64,000 bases of DNA from Rhizophagus clarus (Eukaryota > Glomeromycota > Glomeromycetes > Glomerales > Glomeraceae): positions 186,001-250,000 of the forward strand of contig BLAL01000194.1 of the NCBI GenBank assembly GCA_015698045.1, read 5' to 3'. The position numbers were made by a program, and so were the translations under genes. Numbering within the stretch: the stretch's first letter is position 1; each line of letters opens with the position of its first letter. This document shows positions 19,973 through 31,961 of this stretch, piece after piece. The notes under the pieces are model-generated. The model worked only from the letters and a program-made list of their open reading frames with translations. It was not told where the DNA came from and did no database searches.

Positions 19973-22458
19973 TATTTTAAGATAATGATTATTGTTCTTG
20001 ATATTAACATTTATTAATGAAATTTTCACTTTATGTTCATGCATATATGAGTGAAATATTAGTTTTCATTTCTATAATATTATAGTTTCAAAGCATTAGT
20101 ATCATTATTTATACATTGTGGCAGTTATAACAGGAGAAATCTGATTATAATTGTATTATAAGATTAAATTATTGTTTAATAAAATTTATTTTTGATTTAA
20201 TAAAAATTATTATTTTTTTATTTTTAAAATACACTTTATTTTTGTTATTATTATCTGTGATCCTTTATTTGTGTCTAATTGCATGTACTAGTGTAGAGCA
20301 ATACTCTATTTACATCTAACTGAATCAATTTTAACATTATGATAAGACAACTTTAATTAATCTTCTGCCTAAACCATATATATAAATTTATATCTATAGC
20401 TTATTTATGCTTAGGATGGCATAATAAAATTCCAAATCAATATAATATAAATAATAAAGCTTCAAAAATAATTAAGTAAATTCCATTGTTTATTTAGTTG
20501 AATAATGAATAATGATAAATGGATCATCAATTAATATTGGCAAAAATTTAATATTTCTTTTAAAAATATAACTTTTCCACTACTATTAGGAATTAAAACA
20601 GCCTTTAATTTATTAACAGAATAAAGTCGCTTCATAAAAAGAATGATTTCATAATCAAATTCCTATTTTTCACTATAAGAACTATAAAAAATATCATAAT
20701 CATAAATAATGGAAATCAAATAAATGAAGTGCAATAAAGTGACCTTGATTTTGGTTGATATAGGAATTCTTGAAGATTCAGTTATAAATTTCATAATATG
20801 TTTTAGATTGTTTAAAAGTACATTTTTGAAACCTTTTGAAAATTTTTTTTCTTGCTTCACTTATCATATATAATCATGTTATTTCTGTCTTAATTTCTTT
20901 ATTGTTAACCATCACCGAATATATTTTCTTAACTAAAATCCTTATAAAAACATAAGATTTTTTATGCTTATTCACCGGACGTTACATATTTCTTAACATA
21001 TTTTTAAAAAGATAAGTTAACGAAAAAAAAATATAAAATGCATATCTAAAGCTTATTAAAAAATATGAGATTTTGCCAATTTTGAAACGTAATTATACGA
21101 AACGCTTTTTTTTTGTTTCATTTGAAAGAATACATTTGCAATTCTATTAGGATTTATAGACGTAAGATAAAGCTCTTTTTGCATAGTTTCTTGATTATTG
21201 TATTCAATGATTGGTAATATGGTAATTTTTTTTAATCCATATTTTCAGTTTGGTGGGTATTAATATAAAGTTGAGCCATGGTATGCAAAATTTCATTATT
21301 TGACAAAAATAATCATTCAATAGATACTAAATTTGTATAAATACTAAAAATTTTGTAGTAATAAGATACATTGTAGAGTTTTCCATTTGATTTAAACACT
21401 CATTTTTTGCCTTAAATGGTTGTTAATTTGCTTAAATGTTTGTTACTTTGTTTAATATATTTAAAGATATTAAAGATATTGCTTTTAGTAATACCAGTAT
21501 GCTAAAATATCATTTTCAAATTGCCTAAATATTCTATTATTAAAAGATAATTGAATTCAAAAAGTAATTTTATTAGCTTCAGTTTGAGAAATTTAGCCAT
21601 GGCTGATAACCTCTTGATGATCCTCTTCCTCCTTTTCTAATGGCACTTCTGGTAGTCATGTTGTCAATCCTTTTACTATATATATTAAATCTTTAATTAA
21701 ACTCGCTTGCTTTTCAACTATTTCAGAAAAATTAACTAGTGATTTAAAAGCATTTGACGTAAATAATAGCAAAGTAATGATTTAAATCACTAGTGGTTTT
21801 AGTACCAGATAACAATATTGATTTTTGTAACAATACGGGTTTTTTTTGTTTCTAAAAATATTATATAGTAAAATAAAATGTAATTCTAAAGTTAGCTTTG
21901 AGCCAATAATTCTCAATAATTAACATTAATATATATGTAGATAGATCATCTGCCAATCTGACTTTGAAGCCTTGGGTAAGCCATCGATCTTCGGACGAAA
22001 TTTGAAATTTTTTATAGTACGTTATTTAAGTATTCAAGAATCAATGGCTAAAATAAACCTGGAAAATTTTGGTTTACTCAAAAGTTATCATCAAATAACT
22101 GTTTACAATTAATAAGAAATCAGTATTAGTTATATGAATTATTTTTTAAAAAATTAAAGAGCGAATATACATTATTGTATAAATATATATTATTGTATAA
22201 AAAATTTGCAAAAAAAATTAACAGAATTTTTTGTGATAATATCGGACTAATGATCGAAAAAATAATCGTAATAATATGAGGACGTCCGTTATTGTTGTAT
22301 TGATATTACACAAATTTAAAAATTTCATTTTGTAACAAACAATATTAAGCATACAATTGCGCGGACTTTTAGAAATTGTTTCTGCGGTCGCGAAACTGCG
22401 CAGATCTCGAACTGGAAGATTTTCACGATAGTGATTATTGATTTGGGCGTAATGGAAA
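19973..22458. other. AT-rich intergenic region
   Basis: No supported gene. Near 21600-21790 the minus strand reads a short coding-like segment (FKSLVNFSEIVEKQASLIKD, then after a stop MTTRSAIRKGGRGSSRGYQP), too short to call. Confidence 0.35.
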
Positions 22459-22730
22459 TAATGAACTAACCAAATTTAGTTAACTTTTCTCGTGTCGTTA
22501 CAAAAGTAAAAAAAAAAGAAAGTAGCTTCCAATATTAGTTAATCTCTTCTAATCTAAAAGTTTCAAATAATAAAATTTTTATCCTCTTAACTTTATCTAT
22601 ATCTGGAATAAAATATCTGTTTGCGGATATCAAAAAAAAAAAGGCAAATCTACTTGCGCAGACATCAATAAATATAAAATCTGGATAATAAGCGCTTCCT
22701 TTTTTTTTTAAAAAAAAAAAAAAATACGAA
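22459..22730 (+). promoter_or_regulatory. Conserved F-box-family upstream region with T/A tract
   Basis: Shares blocks in the same order with the region upstream of the pseudogene at 48080: GAACTAACC-A-ATTTAGTTAA (22463 and 47749), TCGT at the same relative place, and ATCTGTTTGCGGAT (22612 and 47880). It ends with T10 then A15 (22700-22724) immediately before ATG at 22731. Probably promoter plus 5' UTR of this paralogue subfamily. Confidence 0.5.
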
Positions 22731-24183
22731 ATGTCAAAACTTAACATAGATATTATTTTGTCAATATTGGAAGAATTGCAAAATGATAAAAAATCCCTTT
22801 ATACATGTCTTTTAGTTAATAAAGCTTGGTGTGAAATGACAGTACCAATTTTATGGAAAGAACCTGATAGATCTTTAAGCCGAAATAAACCTCATGATTG
22901 GCAAATTTATTATCGTGCACGTATTATCTTATTACATATAGTACTTTTACATATATCAAAAGAAACAAGTGATAAATTGATGAATCAAGGAATTGATCTA
23001 CTTATTGAAAAATATCCGCGACCTATATTTAATTATATTAGTTTTTGGAAGCATTTGAATTTACTTATGATTATAATATGGAAAAATCCAAATTATCCAT
23101 TCTCAAGAATGAAGTATTGAAATTATTTATTAATAACGATAAGAAATTTATTTCTCTTTATATTCCAGGAAGATTTAATTCTCATTTGTTTTCGGAAATT
23201 GAGCATTGCTTTTCAGAACTTGAAAACTTTTATTGTGATTGTGATATCAACGACAATATTCTAGAAGGTATAATGAGCACAAATATTAAAAAATTTGTGG
23301 TTTACGTTAAACATAATTGTACCGCTAATCATAGAATCTTTAAACTAATTGAAGCTCAAAAAAACCTAAAAGAAGTTAATTTAATTATACATGGTGATGA
23401 GTATACTGATCTTATATACGATGAATTAGATCTCAAAAAACTTGAAAAGTCAATAATTAATGTGCAAATACTATTCAGTATTTGGAGATAGATTGGGAAC
23501 CTGCTACAAATTTTCTTTCATATCTTGTAAATTTAGTAAGTTTAGAAATAATGAATTATGAAATATCTGATTATACTTATGGTTGGAATCATTTAGCGAA
23601 TGCATCTTTTCCTTTTTTAAAGTTTCTAAGAGTTTATTACGTTCCGTCTAAAACTTTGGCAAGTTTAATTAAAAGTACAAAGGGACATCTTATTGAAATC
23701 AGCATTGATATTTATTCATATTCAGATTATGAATTTGTTATTCAGGCAATTTATCAGCATTGTCCAAATCTCAATCATATTAGATTACCAATATTAAATG
23801 ATCATATTAAAGAATTTCAAAAATTATTAATTAATTGCAAGTTTTTAAATAGTCTAGAAATTTCTGGTGATTTCAATAGGAATGAATTATTCAATATGCT
23901 GATAAAGTTTTCATCAATTAATCTATTTAAATTGTATTTTCATAGTATTGTTTTAGATTCTGATTGTATGGTATCTTTAAAATTATTTTTTAGCAGTTGG
24001 AAGAATAGACGTCCTATGTTATTAATAATAAGTTCAATAAGATTACAGAAACAGGAAAGACTGTTATTACCACTACGACAAGTACAACAAAATCATTTTT
24101 TACAAGTTGAACATCTATTTAAAAGGTATAAAGCTGAAGGTGTAATTAAAGATTTTAGATGGCGTCCTAATTACTATTACTGA
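22731..24183 (+). pseudogene. F-box/LRR-like protein gene, two frameshifts
   Basis: N-terminal F-box block (SILEELQNDKKSLYTCLLVN, then WCEMTVPILWKEP) in frame from ATG 22731. Near 23055-23085 the frame changes and about 16 nt of the 'LCFLER' segment seen in paralogues is missing. The second frame runs to about 23459, where loss of one base in a run of A/T shifts the frame again (paralogues read IKCAD..QYLRI.WEP). The third part, to 24183, matches the paralogues' C-terminus (INCKFLNSLEI, YKAEGVIKDF). With both lesions the product would stop after about 129 aa. It is otherwise nearly full length and so was inactivated recently. Confidence 0.85.
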
Positions 24184-24494
24184 AAAGGAGGAGGTGTCAA
24201 CTAGGAAAAAAAGAAGGATAAATTTGGAGTTTTACTAATGAGTAATAAACAATATCTTGTCAGAGAAAAACTAATTAAATAGAAATTTAAATTTATTTTA
24301 AATCGGTAGACATAGGTAGTAGGTTACAAATTTTTTTGTTCTTACAAGTCATATAAAAGAAAAACAGTTAATGTCAATTAACAAAAAAAAATATATATCT
24401 ACACATAACTAAAATAATAAACTAGCAAAGTAAAGACAAAAAAAAATCTTATAATGTTCTTATTATATTAAACATAGAGATGAAAATAATTGAG

Positions 24495-24722
24495 TCACCA
24501 ATATCTTACTAAGCGAAGGCTTTCATCACGTTTTATGATGTTTGATAGTAATTTGACCGGAACTTTAGCCGAACATTTACGGTTGGGCTCTGCTTCATGC
24601 ACATCCCGTCTGTCCGAATTAGTATTCCTCCAATCATGTTTCTTGTTGTGCCAACGCGTTTTATTTAAATTTTTGTTACCTTTGCTTCCCTGAATAAATT
24701 TTCTTGATAAGGATTTTTTTTT
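24495..24722 (-). pseudogene. Short unknown coding-like segment
   Basis: The minus strand is open for about 75 codons, strongly hydrophilic, including NKTRWHNKKHDWRNTNSDRR and VPVKLLSNIIKRDESLRLV. Upstream on the same strand (to about 24960) further fragments (RERKTEIIGLSEAFISDSL) are separated by stops. Family unknown; probably a relic. Confidence 0.3.
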
Positions 24723-25018
24723 TACTCTCTTTATTCGATTCTTATAGCTCGTTTTTTTGTGTTACGCTTGTATAACTTAATTCCTTCGGTTATAAACTAT
24801 CACTAATGAATGCTTCAGACAATCCAATGATTTCCGTTTTCCGTTCCCTAGCAATATCAGATCTTTTATTTTACCAACGAACTTGAGGTTTCATCATGTC
24901 TTTTGGCCAATAAATCAGAATTAATTATTAAATTTTGTACAATAGAAGATTGTTGCCTAAAATAAATTTGTAACCGTTGAACAAATGACCATGTGTAAGA
25001 GGTGTACCCACTTTTTTT

Positions 25019-26181
25019 TTGTTCGTTTTAAATAGTCTTATGCTTATTTTTAACAAGTTACGGGAACATAATAATTTACATCCTTGTATCTTAGTTAATA
25101 AAGAGTGGTTTTATTTGGTAATTCTTATCTTATGGGAAAAGTTACCATATTTACTATATGATGATGAAAATTTGGTTAATACAATACTTTCCTGTCTACC
25201 AGCCTCTTCAAAACAACTTTTAGTCTACGATTCTATTAAGTTACCCTTATCAATGCTTTCAAAATCCCCAATTCTTAATTATATCAGTCTTTGCAAATTT
25301 ATAAAGGTTACAATTATGAGTGATATTATGTGTGCGATATTTAAGGAAAAAATGTTTGAGAAAGAAGTCAATCATTTAAGACAAATGAATCTTTTAGGGC
25401 AGTAAATTTACAAGTTAATTATCAGTCAATGTAAAAATATTAAAGAACTAGAATGGGGAACTTCTTAACCTTTACCTTCATTTCTAGGAGCTTTAACATG
25501 CTTTCCTCAACTTCATAAACTCAGTATTTATCTAAGTCGTGTAAATTCCAATAATCTTTATGAAATGACATATTAGTAATTTCTGATTATTCTCAGAATG
25601 TTCCTGGGTCAATACCTTTAATTGATGCACAAAGAAATTTAAGAAGTGTGTCATTTGGTTCTCAAAGAAATTATGATAAACTAAGCAAAGTATTTAGTTC
25701 TTATACAAAGGATGAAGAACTACACAAAGTTTTAGCAAAAAAAGGATGTACGATCAATAAACTTTGTTTATATTATTTAGATGATATTATTACATTTTCA
25801 TTTTTAACATCACTTATTAATTTAAAAGATTTATAAATTTATTATGTACTGTAAGTAATAGTTATGAAAGAAATGAAGAATTACAAAAATATTTAGTAAA
25901 TTCCAGTTTCCCAGATTTTCAGTATCTTGAAATTAATTTCTTTTATCAGGTCTTAAGGAATTGGTTATGTTAACTAAGAAAACTAAAGATAGTATTTTGC
26001 GTGTTTGTGTTTATACATCCAATAAAACAGATATAAATACTTACCTTAGACCTAAAGATTTGATTTATGTAGAGTCATTATTAATGAATTGTAGAAATTT
26101 AATTAGTTTATTCCTTGATAGTTTGGATGAAACAGGAGATGAATTATTAAATATTTTAACTAAATATTCACCAAACACTTT
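25019..26181 (+). pseudogene. F-box/LRR-like pseudogene, 3' end cut by LINE
   Basis: Closest to the intact gene at 43397. It shares FNKLRE..NLHPCILVNKEWF, VNTILSCLPASSKQLLV and ISLCK. The upstream AAGAGGTGTACCCACTTTT block (24996-25012) is also shared. It has no initial ATG-MEKLN segment, a stop after 'LLGQ' near 25403, further stops and frame changes (about 25468, 25576, 25836, 25950), then SNKTDINTYLRPKDLIYVES and LLNILTKYSP. Homology ends at 26181, where the LINE's target-site duplication begins. Only about three more codons of similarity follow the other duplication copy at 34157, so the gene had already lost its end before or around the insertion. Confidence 0.85.
26166..26181. repeat. 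LINE target-site duplication, left copy
   Basis: ATTCACCAAACACTTT, identical to 34142-34157. Confidence 0.9.
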
Positions 26182-26489
26182 TTATTTTTATTTTTATTAA
26201 ACAGATATTAGAAGCGAACACATAAATTATAAACACATCAAAATTGATACATGAAAATAAAAAATGAAACTAACTAATAGAAGCGAACTAAATCTACTTC
26301 GACGGTGGAGTAATTATATAACGAACTATCTAAAAATAACCAACTACTTCTAGAAACATTCAATAATTAACCCACTACCTCTTTTACAGCCAGTTAAAAA
26401 CCAGGTAAACCGAAGCCCGCTCTGCAGAAAAGAAAGTAATAAAACCATATATAAAATTCTATATAAAGTATACTAACTAACTACTAGCG

Positions 26490-29400
26490 CTACGAAGTAA
26501 GATTACTATAAAATTCAATAATATTTTTACCAAAATATATATTATTACGAATACTATCTAGAGCATCAAATTTATATTCTAATTCTCTATCACTATTCAA
26601 AATATTATTAAACGGTCGAAAATTTTTTAAAGTTAATTTTTTCTTTTTTGTAATATCCAATGAACGTTCGAATTCTTTTATAAAAAAACAACGACGTATC
26701 CAAATTTCTTTAAATGTTTGTTCATAAATGTACTGCCTGATCTCAATAATGACTAACAGTAATTGTTTACGAGGAATCCACAGGTTGAGAATTTGAGTCA
26801 ACTCCAATGGTATAAAGCCTTTGATGAGATCCACAAAAGTAAAATTGTCAGGATCTGTACTAATTGTCCATATATTAAGCATCAATAAGGCAGAATAATC
26901 TGTAATGTCTGGATTATATTCAAATAACAATGATAATAAAAGATCAATTGTATTATTTTTAATCTTTAAGAGAAGAGATCGATGTTCATCACATGTCCAC
27001 ACGTGATCAAACGTTTCATCTTCCAATCCACAACTAGGACATTTCCATCCATCGTATAATTCTAGGAATGATTTCTTCATTTGTTCAATTGTAGGAATCT
27101 CTTCTATAAGGAGATGAACTTTATGAGCTTTAACTTTAGAAGAGGACATTGAAGTTTCATTATTAGCAATATCGCAATTGAGGCATTCAAAGGTAGAAGT
27201 CCAATCAACTTCTAATTTTCGATATTTAGTATTCCTATGTAGGTTGATAAAATTTTCCAGGCCTTTAATATGACTAACCATCTTAACGAATTTTCGTAAG
27301 TGAGTTTCAATGATGATATTATTCCATAACGGAAGTACTTTAATATCAGGAGCAGTATCTATAAAGTTAATAAATCTATCTTGGTCAATGTGAGCAGATT
27401 TTGCTAATCTATCCACGTAATTATTGCCATCGCAATCAGTGTGTGCAACTACTTTAAACATTTCTACATGTAAGTTCTGTTGACGAATAATTCTAATCAA
27501 AATTGACCATAGATAACTATTATTAAGTTTGAAATAATCTCGCGATGTAAGAGAGAAATTATTACATTTAAATCCCTCGAACATAGTAATCACATTTAAG
27601 GAGTCAATGTTGATTCTCACTTTACTTCTATAAGGGACTACCATAAGAGCTAAAATTACTGCTAAGAGTTCGCCTTGATATGCTGAAAGCCATTTATCAA
27701 TTGTAGTATAAAATTCTACTTGAGGAATACCAAAGGATCTATCAAGGTGAGCAAACGCGCAGCTAATGTTGCATTGTTCAGTGCCTAATTCAATAAGAGA
27801 TCCATCAGTGAAAAATTCAAAAATACAGCAATTTGGATTATCAAATATAGTGAGTTTTCGTTGAATTATAAGTAATTCATTCCTAGAAAGTCCTGGTTCT
27901 AACAGTTCTAAAATAATATTGTTTTGTCTGATCACGTGATTTCTCGTTAATGTACTTTGAGAAAGAACATATTTTTTCTTAGCCTGATCAAAAAGATTAA
28001 AAATATTAAAATTAATCATTTTTCTACGTTTAACATCTTCTTTGGTAAATTTAGCAGCCGATAAAAGCGGTACTATATGTTTTGGACTAGCAGTAAAAGC
28101 ACAAACACCCATGCTTGAACGATTTACAGTATTAGCAGCACAAAGTGTATCATCACAAATGGTAACGTGAGTAGATGTTGAAGTTGATTGAGACATATCT
28201 GCATGGTAATGTCGAAGAAGAATGTTGTTCTCATCAATAAAGCGTTGTACTTTTCCAAATAAAATCGAATTATGTTGAGGGCTATATACAACAGATAATG
28301 ATTTATCTTGTTTTTCTATATCATAAGATTTAGTTTCATCAATATTATCAAAGAATGTAGTAAATTTGTTGTAAATCTGTGGTTTAATGTTAAGCCCATC
28401 CACTGTAATGAGTTTTTGGATATCCATATACCATTTTTCTTCTTTGTTACCACGACCAGGAATGGATTGAAAGTAATGTTTATTACATATATCAGTCCAA
28501 TTGAGTAAACGACGCTTGTCTCCTGAAATAATTTGTTCTACAAACATAATTTGGCGTGAGCGTAAAATTGTGCTATATTTGGACAAAAAGTCAAAAGTAG
28601 CTACAGATGTAAAATCATTTTTTCCTCCTGCTATGGTAGGAAATCTGCCTTTGTCTATGACAAGAAGTGTAAAATCATTCTGTCTCATTAAGTTGATCAT
28701 ATTAAGTAAGTAATTATTCTTCATACGTCTAGGGATTTTATCAAAAGGAATACCCTCTATCAGTGGTCGAGAACACCAGAGTAGTTGTTGTAGCAGTTTC
28801 AAGCGAATTTCAGTGATTCTTCCTAAGATTCCAGTGTCATTTAATTGAATGCAAAAATTAGTAACTTTTGCTTGAAGTTGATTCTCGTAAGGATTACGAT
28901 AACCATATATATAAGAATTATCTAGTATCGCATTAGGGGCAGTACAAGCAAATTTGAGCTTGTTTTTAAACATTCGACGAAAGGGAACAAATAAACGATG
29001 AATTAAATCTGGCGATAGGACGAAAACCTGTGACCAGTATTCAACATGAGGTATAATAATCCTATTAAAAATATATAGGATATGTTTGTCAGTAATTTTC
29101 TTTTTCCACATAAGGTTCGTTAGGTGGTCAATTTCTGCTTTAACTTTAGAGATTAGAAATTGTTCATCATTTTCAATATTAAAATAAACTCCCAAGATAC
29201 GAGTAGGTTCATGAGGGTGTTTGGCCTTGATACTAATAGATTCCCTTCCAAATTGAAGATTGATCTTGTTATTATAATTGTGAGAATAGCGACGCTTATA
29301 CATCTTAGTTCTCATCATAAGTTCAGATTTCTCCTTATTTATCTGGATATCATTTAGTCTATAAAAGGAGTCAGCGATAGAGAGCATAGATTCCAGCTTA

Positions 29401-31952
29401 TCTTTCTTATCAGTAATCCACTGCGTGTTATCCATAAATGCCAAGGCCGGGACATGTTGTTCTATCACAGCTGAATTCAACTGTGGTACTTGCTGTATGT
29501 TATTACATGATACTGTGTATCCCAAATTTTGTTTGTTAATCTCAGCAAGTAAAGGATCGTAATAAATACACCATAAAACAGGTGAAATAACTTCTCCTTG
29601 GTCTATGCCTGTAAGAACATCATAAGCAGTCGTCTTGCCATAGGCTGTGATAACTTGGTTTGTTCTATCTTTAAACAAATCTAAAATTAAATGAGTGAAT
29701 TGCTGAGGTAGTTTGATTCTATCCATCGCTTTCTTTAGTTGGAAGGTGTTGACACGATCATAGGCCTTACCCATATCCTGTGATAAGATCCAAAGTTCAT
29801 TATTGTTATCAATAGCATCCTGAATGATTTCATTAACGATCCTTATGGGTTCAAAGGTAGATTGTTTAGGTAAACCAGCGAATTGGTTTGTCTGTAAAAC
29901 ATTATATTGTTTCAGCGTTGAAGTTAGACGACGATTGAGTAACGTAATAAGCGCTTTACGAGCAGTCTCAAGTAGGGTGATCGGACGAGAGTTTGATAAT
30001 TCACAATTAAAGGGTTTTGGCTTGGCGATAGGAAAAACGGTTGCTTCTTTCCATTGTTTTGGTAAGTAACCAAATTGTATAATCTTACATATCAAATAAT
30101 ATAAAATATCATGAGCCGTAGGACTAAGGTGTTGTAACATTTCATTAGATATTCCTGAGGGGCCTGTAGCTTTGCCTTTAGGAAGGTTTCTAATAACATC
30201 CAGCCATTCATCACGTGATGGAAGGGCCATAAGGTTTGAGTAAATATTCTCATTAACATGATGTAAAGGTCGATATTGATCTTTCCAACGGCCTTGAAGT
30301 GGCTTTTTCTTATTAATCGAGCCTGCAATAGTTTGGAAATGATGATTGGTTTCATTGAGAACAGCTGATTCACCTGTGATCAGTGATTCATTGCCTTGGG
30401 CGTCTTTCTTATATATTTTTTCAATCGAGATATGTACCATCTCTTCCTCTGTGATCGAGCGAATCATCGAGGCTTGGTTGTCCTTGAAATTAGTACAGCG
30501 TTTCTTGATATTAGAAACTATTTGTTCCTGAACCATAATATCAAGTTCCAATTTGAAAAGAAGTCGTAAGTGTTTTCTAATTTTACACAAATTCTTCAAA
30601 AATAATTTGAAGTCGTCAAGTATAAGAAAGGTGAAGGATGATGACAGATCTGAGCATTCATATTTGTCCAATGTCGTATTAATGAGACGTTGGAACTTGG
30701 ACCATTTAGCAGAGACACTATAAGTAATAGAAGCAGAAGCATTCAGTATCGAACGTGTTTCTAGTATACGATTAATAATATATCTTAGATCGAAGTAGAT
30801 TGAAAGCTTCTTTTCTGGTGTAGTTTTAACTTTATTTCTAGTGACTTGCTTGTTGACTATACGAGATTTAGCTACTCTCATGAGGGTTTGTCTAAACATA
30901 TCCCAGAGGGTATTGATGTGGCAAGGTTTAACGATGGAAAAGTCTTTCATTAGTGTATTCTCAATTTCTAGATCCAAATGGGTACTGAAATTCTTCCAGG
31001 TATGTTCATCGTCCTTGTCCATTTCATCATATTGAAAAACGGTCCTTTTGATATGTTTCTTCTTTTGATTGGATGTGTTCAAGAAAACACCTGTCATCTG
31101 TACTGTGTCCAATGATAACGTTATTGTCTTATGGTCAGTATCAAAATGATCTTTCTCAATCACTGTGCTATTAACACTTTTCTCTAACATAGATAAAGAC
31201 GCCCAAATATAATCTAATCTTGATTCCTGTCTATTAGAATCAGCTGGTGTATAAGTATACATTTCATCGTCATTGTCGTTAAAGATTGGAATGGTATCTA
31301 ATAATCTTTTACTTTCCAGAGTGCGAAACAAAGAAAATTGCCATTTATTATTGACAAAGGCCATTAAGTATTTTCTATAATTAATATTGAAGTCTCCCAT
31401 GATGATGACTTCCATGTCACGTGATTGGGCATCGATGATGGTATTGTCAATGTATTTGTATAAAGCTTCAATTTGTGGTCTTTCTTTTTGATTAGCATTA
31501 AGGTAAACCTGAATCAAACGAAGTTTACGCTTGTCGCTGAAGTACAAGTCCAAATAAAGGATTCTACCTTTATGTCCAACTGCTTTGTGAACAAATATGT
31601 CAAATTTGGCGTCAATGATAATGCCTACGCCTTGGCCTTTGCCCCCTAATTGTGAATATTCAAAGTAACCGCGAACACCTAATTGATGCTGCCATGTTTT
31701 TGCTTGTCGTTCAGAACAATTAGTCTCTGAGAGACCGTAAATGTTGATATTGTGATCTTTCATAGCGTCGATTAAACCGATAAATTTGTTTTTATTTAAA
31801 GTACGAATATTTGTAGATGCGATTTTCGTTATAGTAGAATCTAAAAGATCCTTTTTTGAATGAAAAGATGGTGGTGAGTCAAGTTTGGGGGAATTGTTTT
31901 TTTTTAATTGAGAGGATAAAGAGGAACCAGAGGGAATATTGTTGTCCATCAT
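26490..31952 (-). CDS. LINE ORF2: APE endonuclease, reverse transcriptase, RNase H
   Basis: 1,820 aa, uninterrupted. An exonuclease/endonuclease/phosphatase domain (about 40-285) shows GLSETN, GDFNINYRKY (about 184), SRLDYIWAS and DTDHKTI. The reverse transcriptase (about 570-900) shows PKGKATGPSGISNEML, NSRPITLLETARK, motif A QDMGKAYDRV (about 724-731), GIDQGEVISPVLW and motif C LAFMDNTQW (about 836-842). Motif C normally reads x-D-D; here the second aspartate is Asn (AAC). RNase H (about 1377-1517) has TDGS, AYQGELLAVI, NIDSLNVI and AHTDCDGNNYVDRLAK, so all four acidic positions look present. A C-terminal CPSC...HVWTC zinc motif lies at about 1636-1652. It starts 9 nt after the ORF1 stop, suggesting reinitiation. 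It would perform target-primed reverse transcription, but the motif C change predicts loss of polymerase activity. Confidence 0.95.
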   Translation of the reverse strand: MMDNNIPSGSSLSSQLKKNNSPKLDSPPSFHSKKDLLDSTITKIASTNIRTLNKNKFIGLIDAMKDHNINIYGLSETNCSERQAKTWQHQLGVRGYFEYSQLGGKGQGVGIIIDAKFDIFVHKAVGHKGRILYLDLYFSDKRKLRLIQVYLNANQKERPQIEALYKYIDNTIIDAQSRDMEVIIMGDFNINYRKYLMAFVNNKWQFSLFRTLESKRLLDTIPIFNDNDDEMYTYTPADSNRQESRLDYIWASLSMLEKSVNSTVIEKDHFDTDHKTITLSLDTVQMTGVFLNTSNQKKKHIKRTVFQYDEMDKDDEHTWKNFSTHLDLEIENTLMKDFSIVKPCHINTLWDMFRQTLMRVAKSRIVNKQVTRNKVKTTPEKKLSIYFDLRYIINRILETRSILNASASITYSVSAKWSKFQRLINTTLDKYECSDLSSSFTFLILDDFKLFLKNLCKIRKHLRLLFKLELDIMVQEQIVSNIKKRCTNFKDNQASMIRSITEEEMVHISIEKIYKKDAQGNESLITGESAVLNETNHHFQTIAGSINKKKPLQGRWKDQYRPLHHVNENIYSNLMALPSRDEWLDVIRNLPKGKATGPSGISNEMLQHLSPTAHDILYYLICKIIQFGYLPKQWKEATVFPIAKPKPFNCELSNSRPITLLETARKALITLLNRRLTSTLKQYNVLQTNQFAGLPKQSTFEPIRIVNEIIQDAIDNNNELWILSQDMGKAYDRVNTFQLKKAMDRIKLPQQFTHLILDLFKDRTNQVITAYGKTTAYDVLTGIDQGEVISPVLWCIYYDPLLAEINKQNLGYTVSCNNIQQVPQLNSAVIEQHVPALAFMDNTQWITDKKDKLESMLSIADSFYRLNDIQINKEKSELMMRTKMYKRRYSHNYNNKINLQFGRESISIKAKHPHEPTRILGVYFNIENDEQFLISKVKAEIDHLTNLMWKKKITDKHILYIFNRIIIPHVEYWSQVFVLSPDLIHRLFVPFRRMFKNKLKFACTAPNAILDNSYIYGYRNPYENQLQAKVTNFCIQLNDTGILGRITEIRLKLLQQLLWCSRPLIEGIPFDKIPRRMKNNYLLNMINLMRQNDFTLLVIDKGRFPTIAGGKNDFTSVATFDFLSKYSTILRSRQIMFVEQIISGDKRRLLNWTDICNKHYFQSIPGRGNKEEKWYMDIQKLITVDGLNIKPQIYNKFTTFFDNIDETKSYDIEKQDKSLSVVYSPQHNSILFGKVQRFIDENNILLRHYHADMSQSTSTSTHVTICDDTLCAANTVNRSSMGVCAFTASPKHIVPLLSAAKFTKEDVKRRKMINFNIFNLFDQAKKKYVLSQSTLTRNHVIRQNNIILELLEPGLSRNELLIIQRKLTIFDNPNCCIFEFFTDGSLIELGTEQCNISCAFAHLDRSFGIPQVEFYTTIDKWLSAYQGELLAVILALMVVPYRSKVRINIDSLNVITMFEGFKCNNFSLTSRDYFKLNNSYLWSILIRIIRQQNLHVEMFKVVAHTDCDGNNYVDRLAKSAHIDQDRFINFIDTAPDIKVLPLWNNIIIETHLRKFVKMVSHIKGLENFINLHRNTKYRKLEVDWTSTFECLNCDIANNETSMSSSKVKAHKVHLLIEEIPTIEQMKKSFLELYDGWKCPSCGLEDETFDHVWTCDEHRSLLLKIKNNTIDLLLSLLFEYNPDITDYSALLMLNIWTISTDPDNFTFVDLIKGFIPLELTQILNLWIPRKQLLLVIIEIRQYIYEQTFKEIWIRRCFFIKEFERSLDITKKKKLTLKNFRPFNNILNSDRELEYKFDALDSIRNNIYFGKNIIEFYSNLTS

Positions 31953-31961
31953 TAAAAATGA

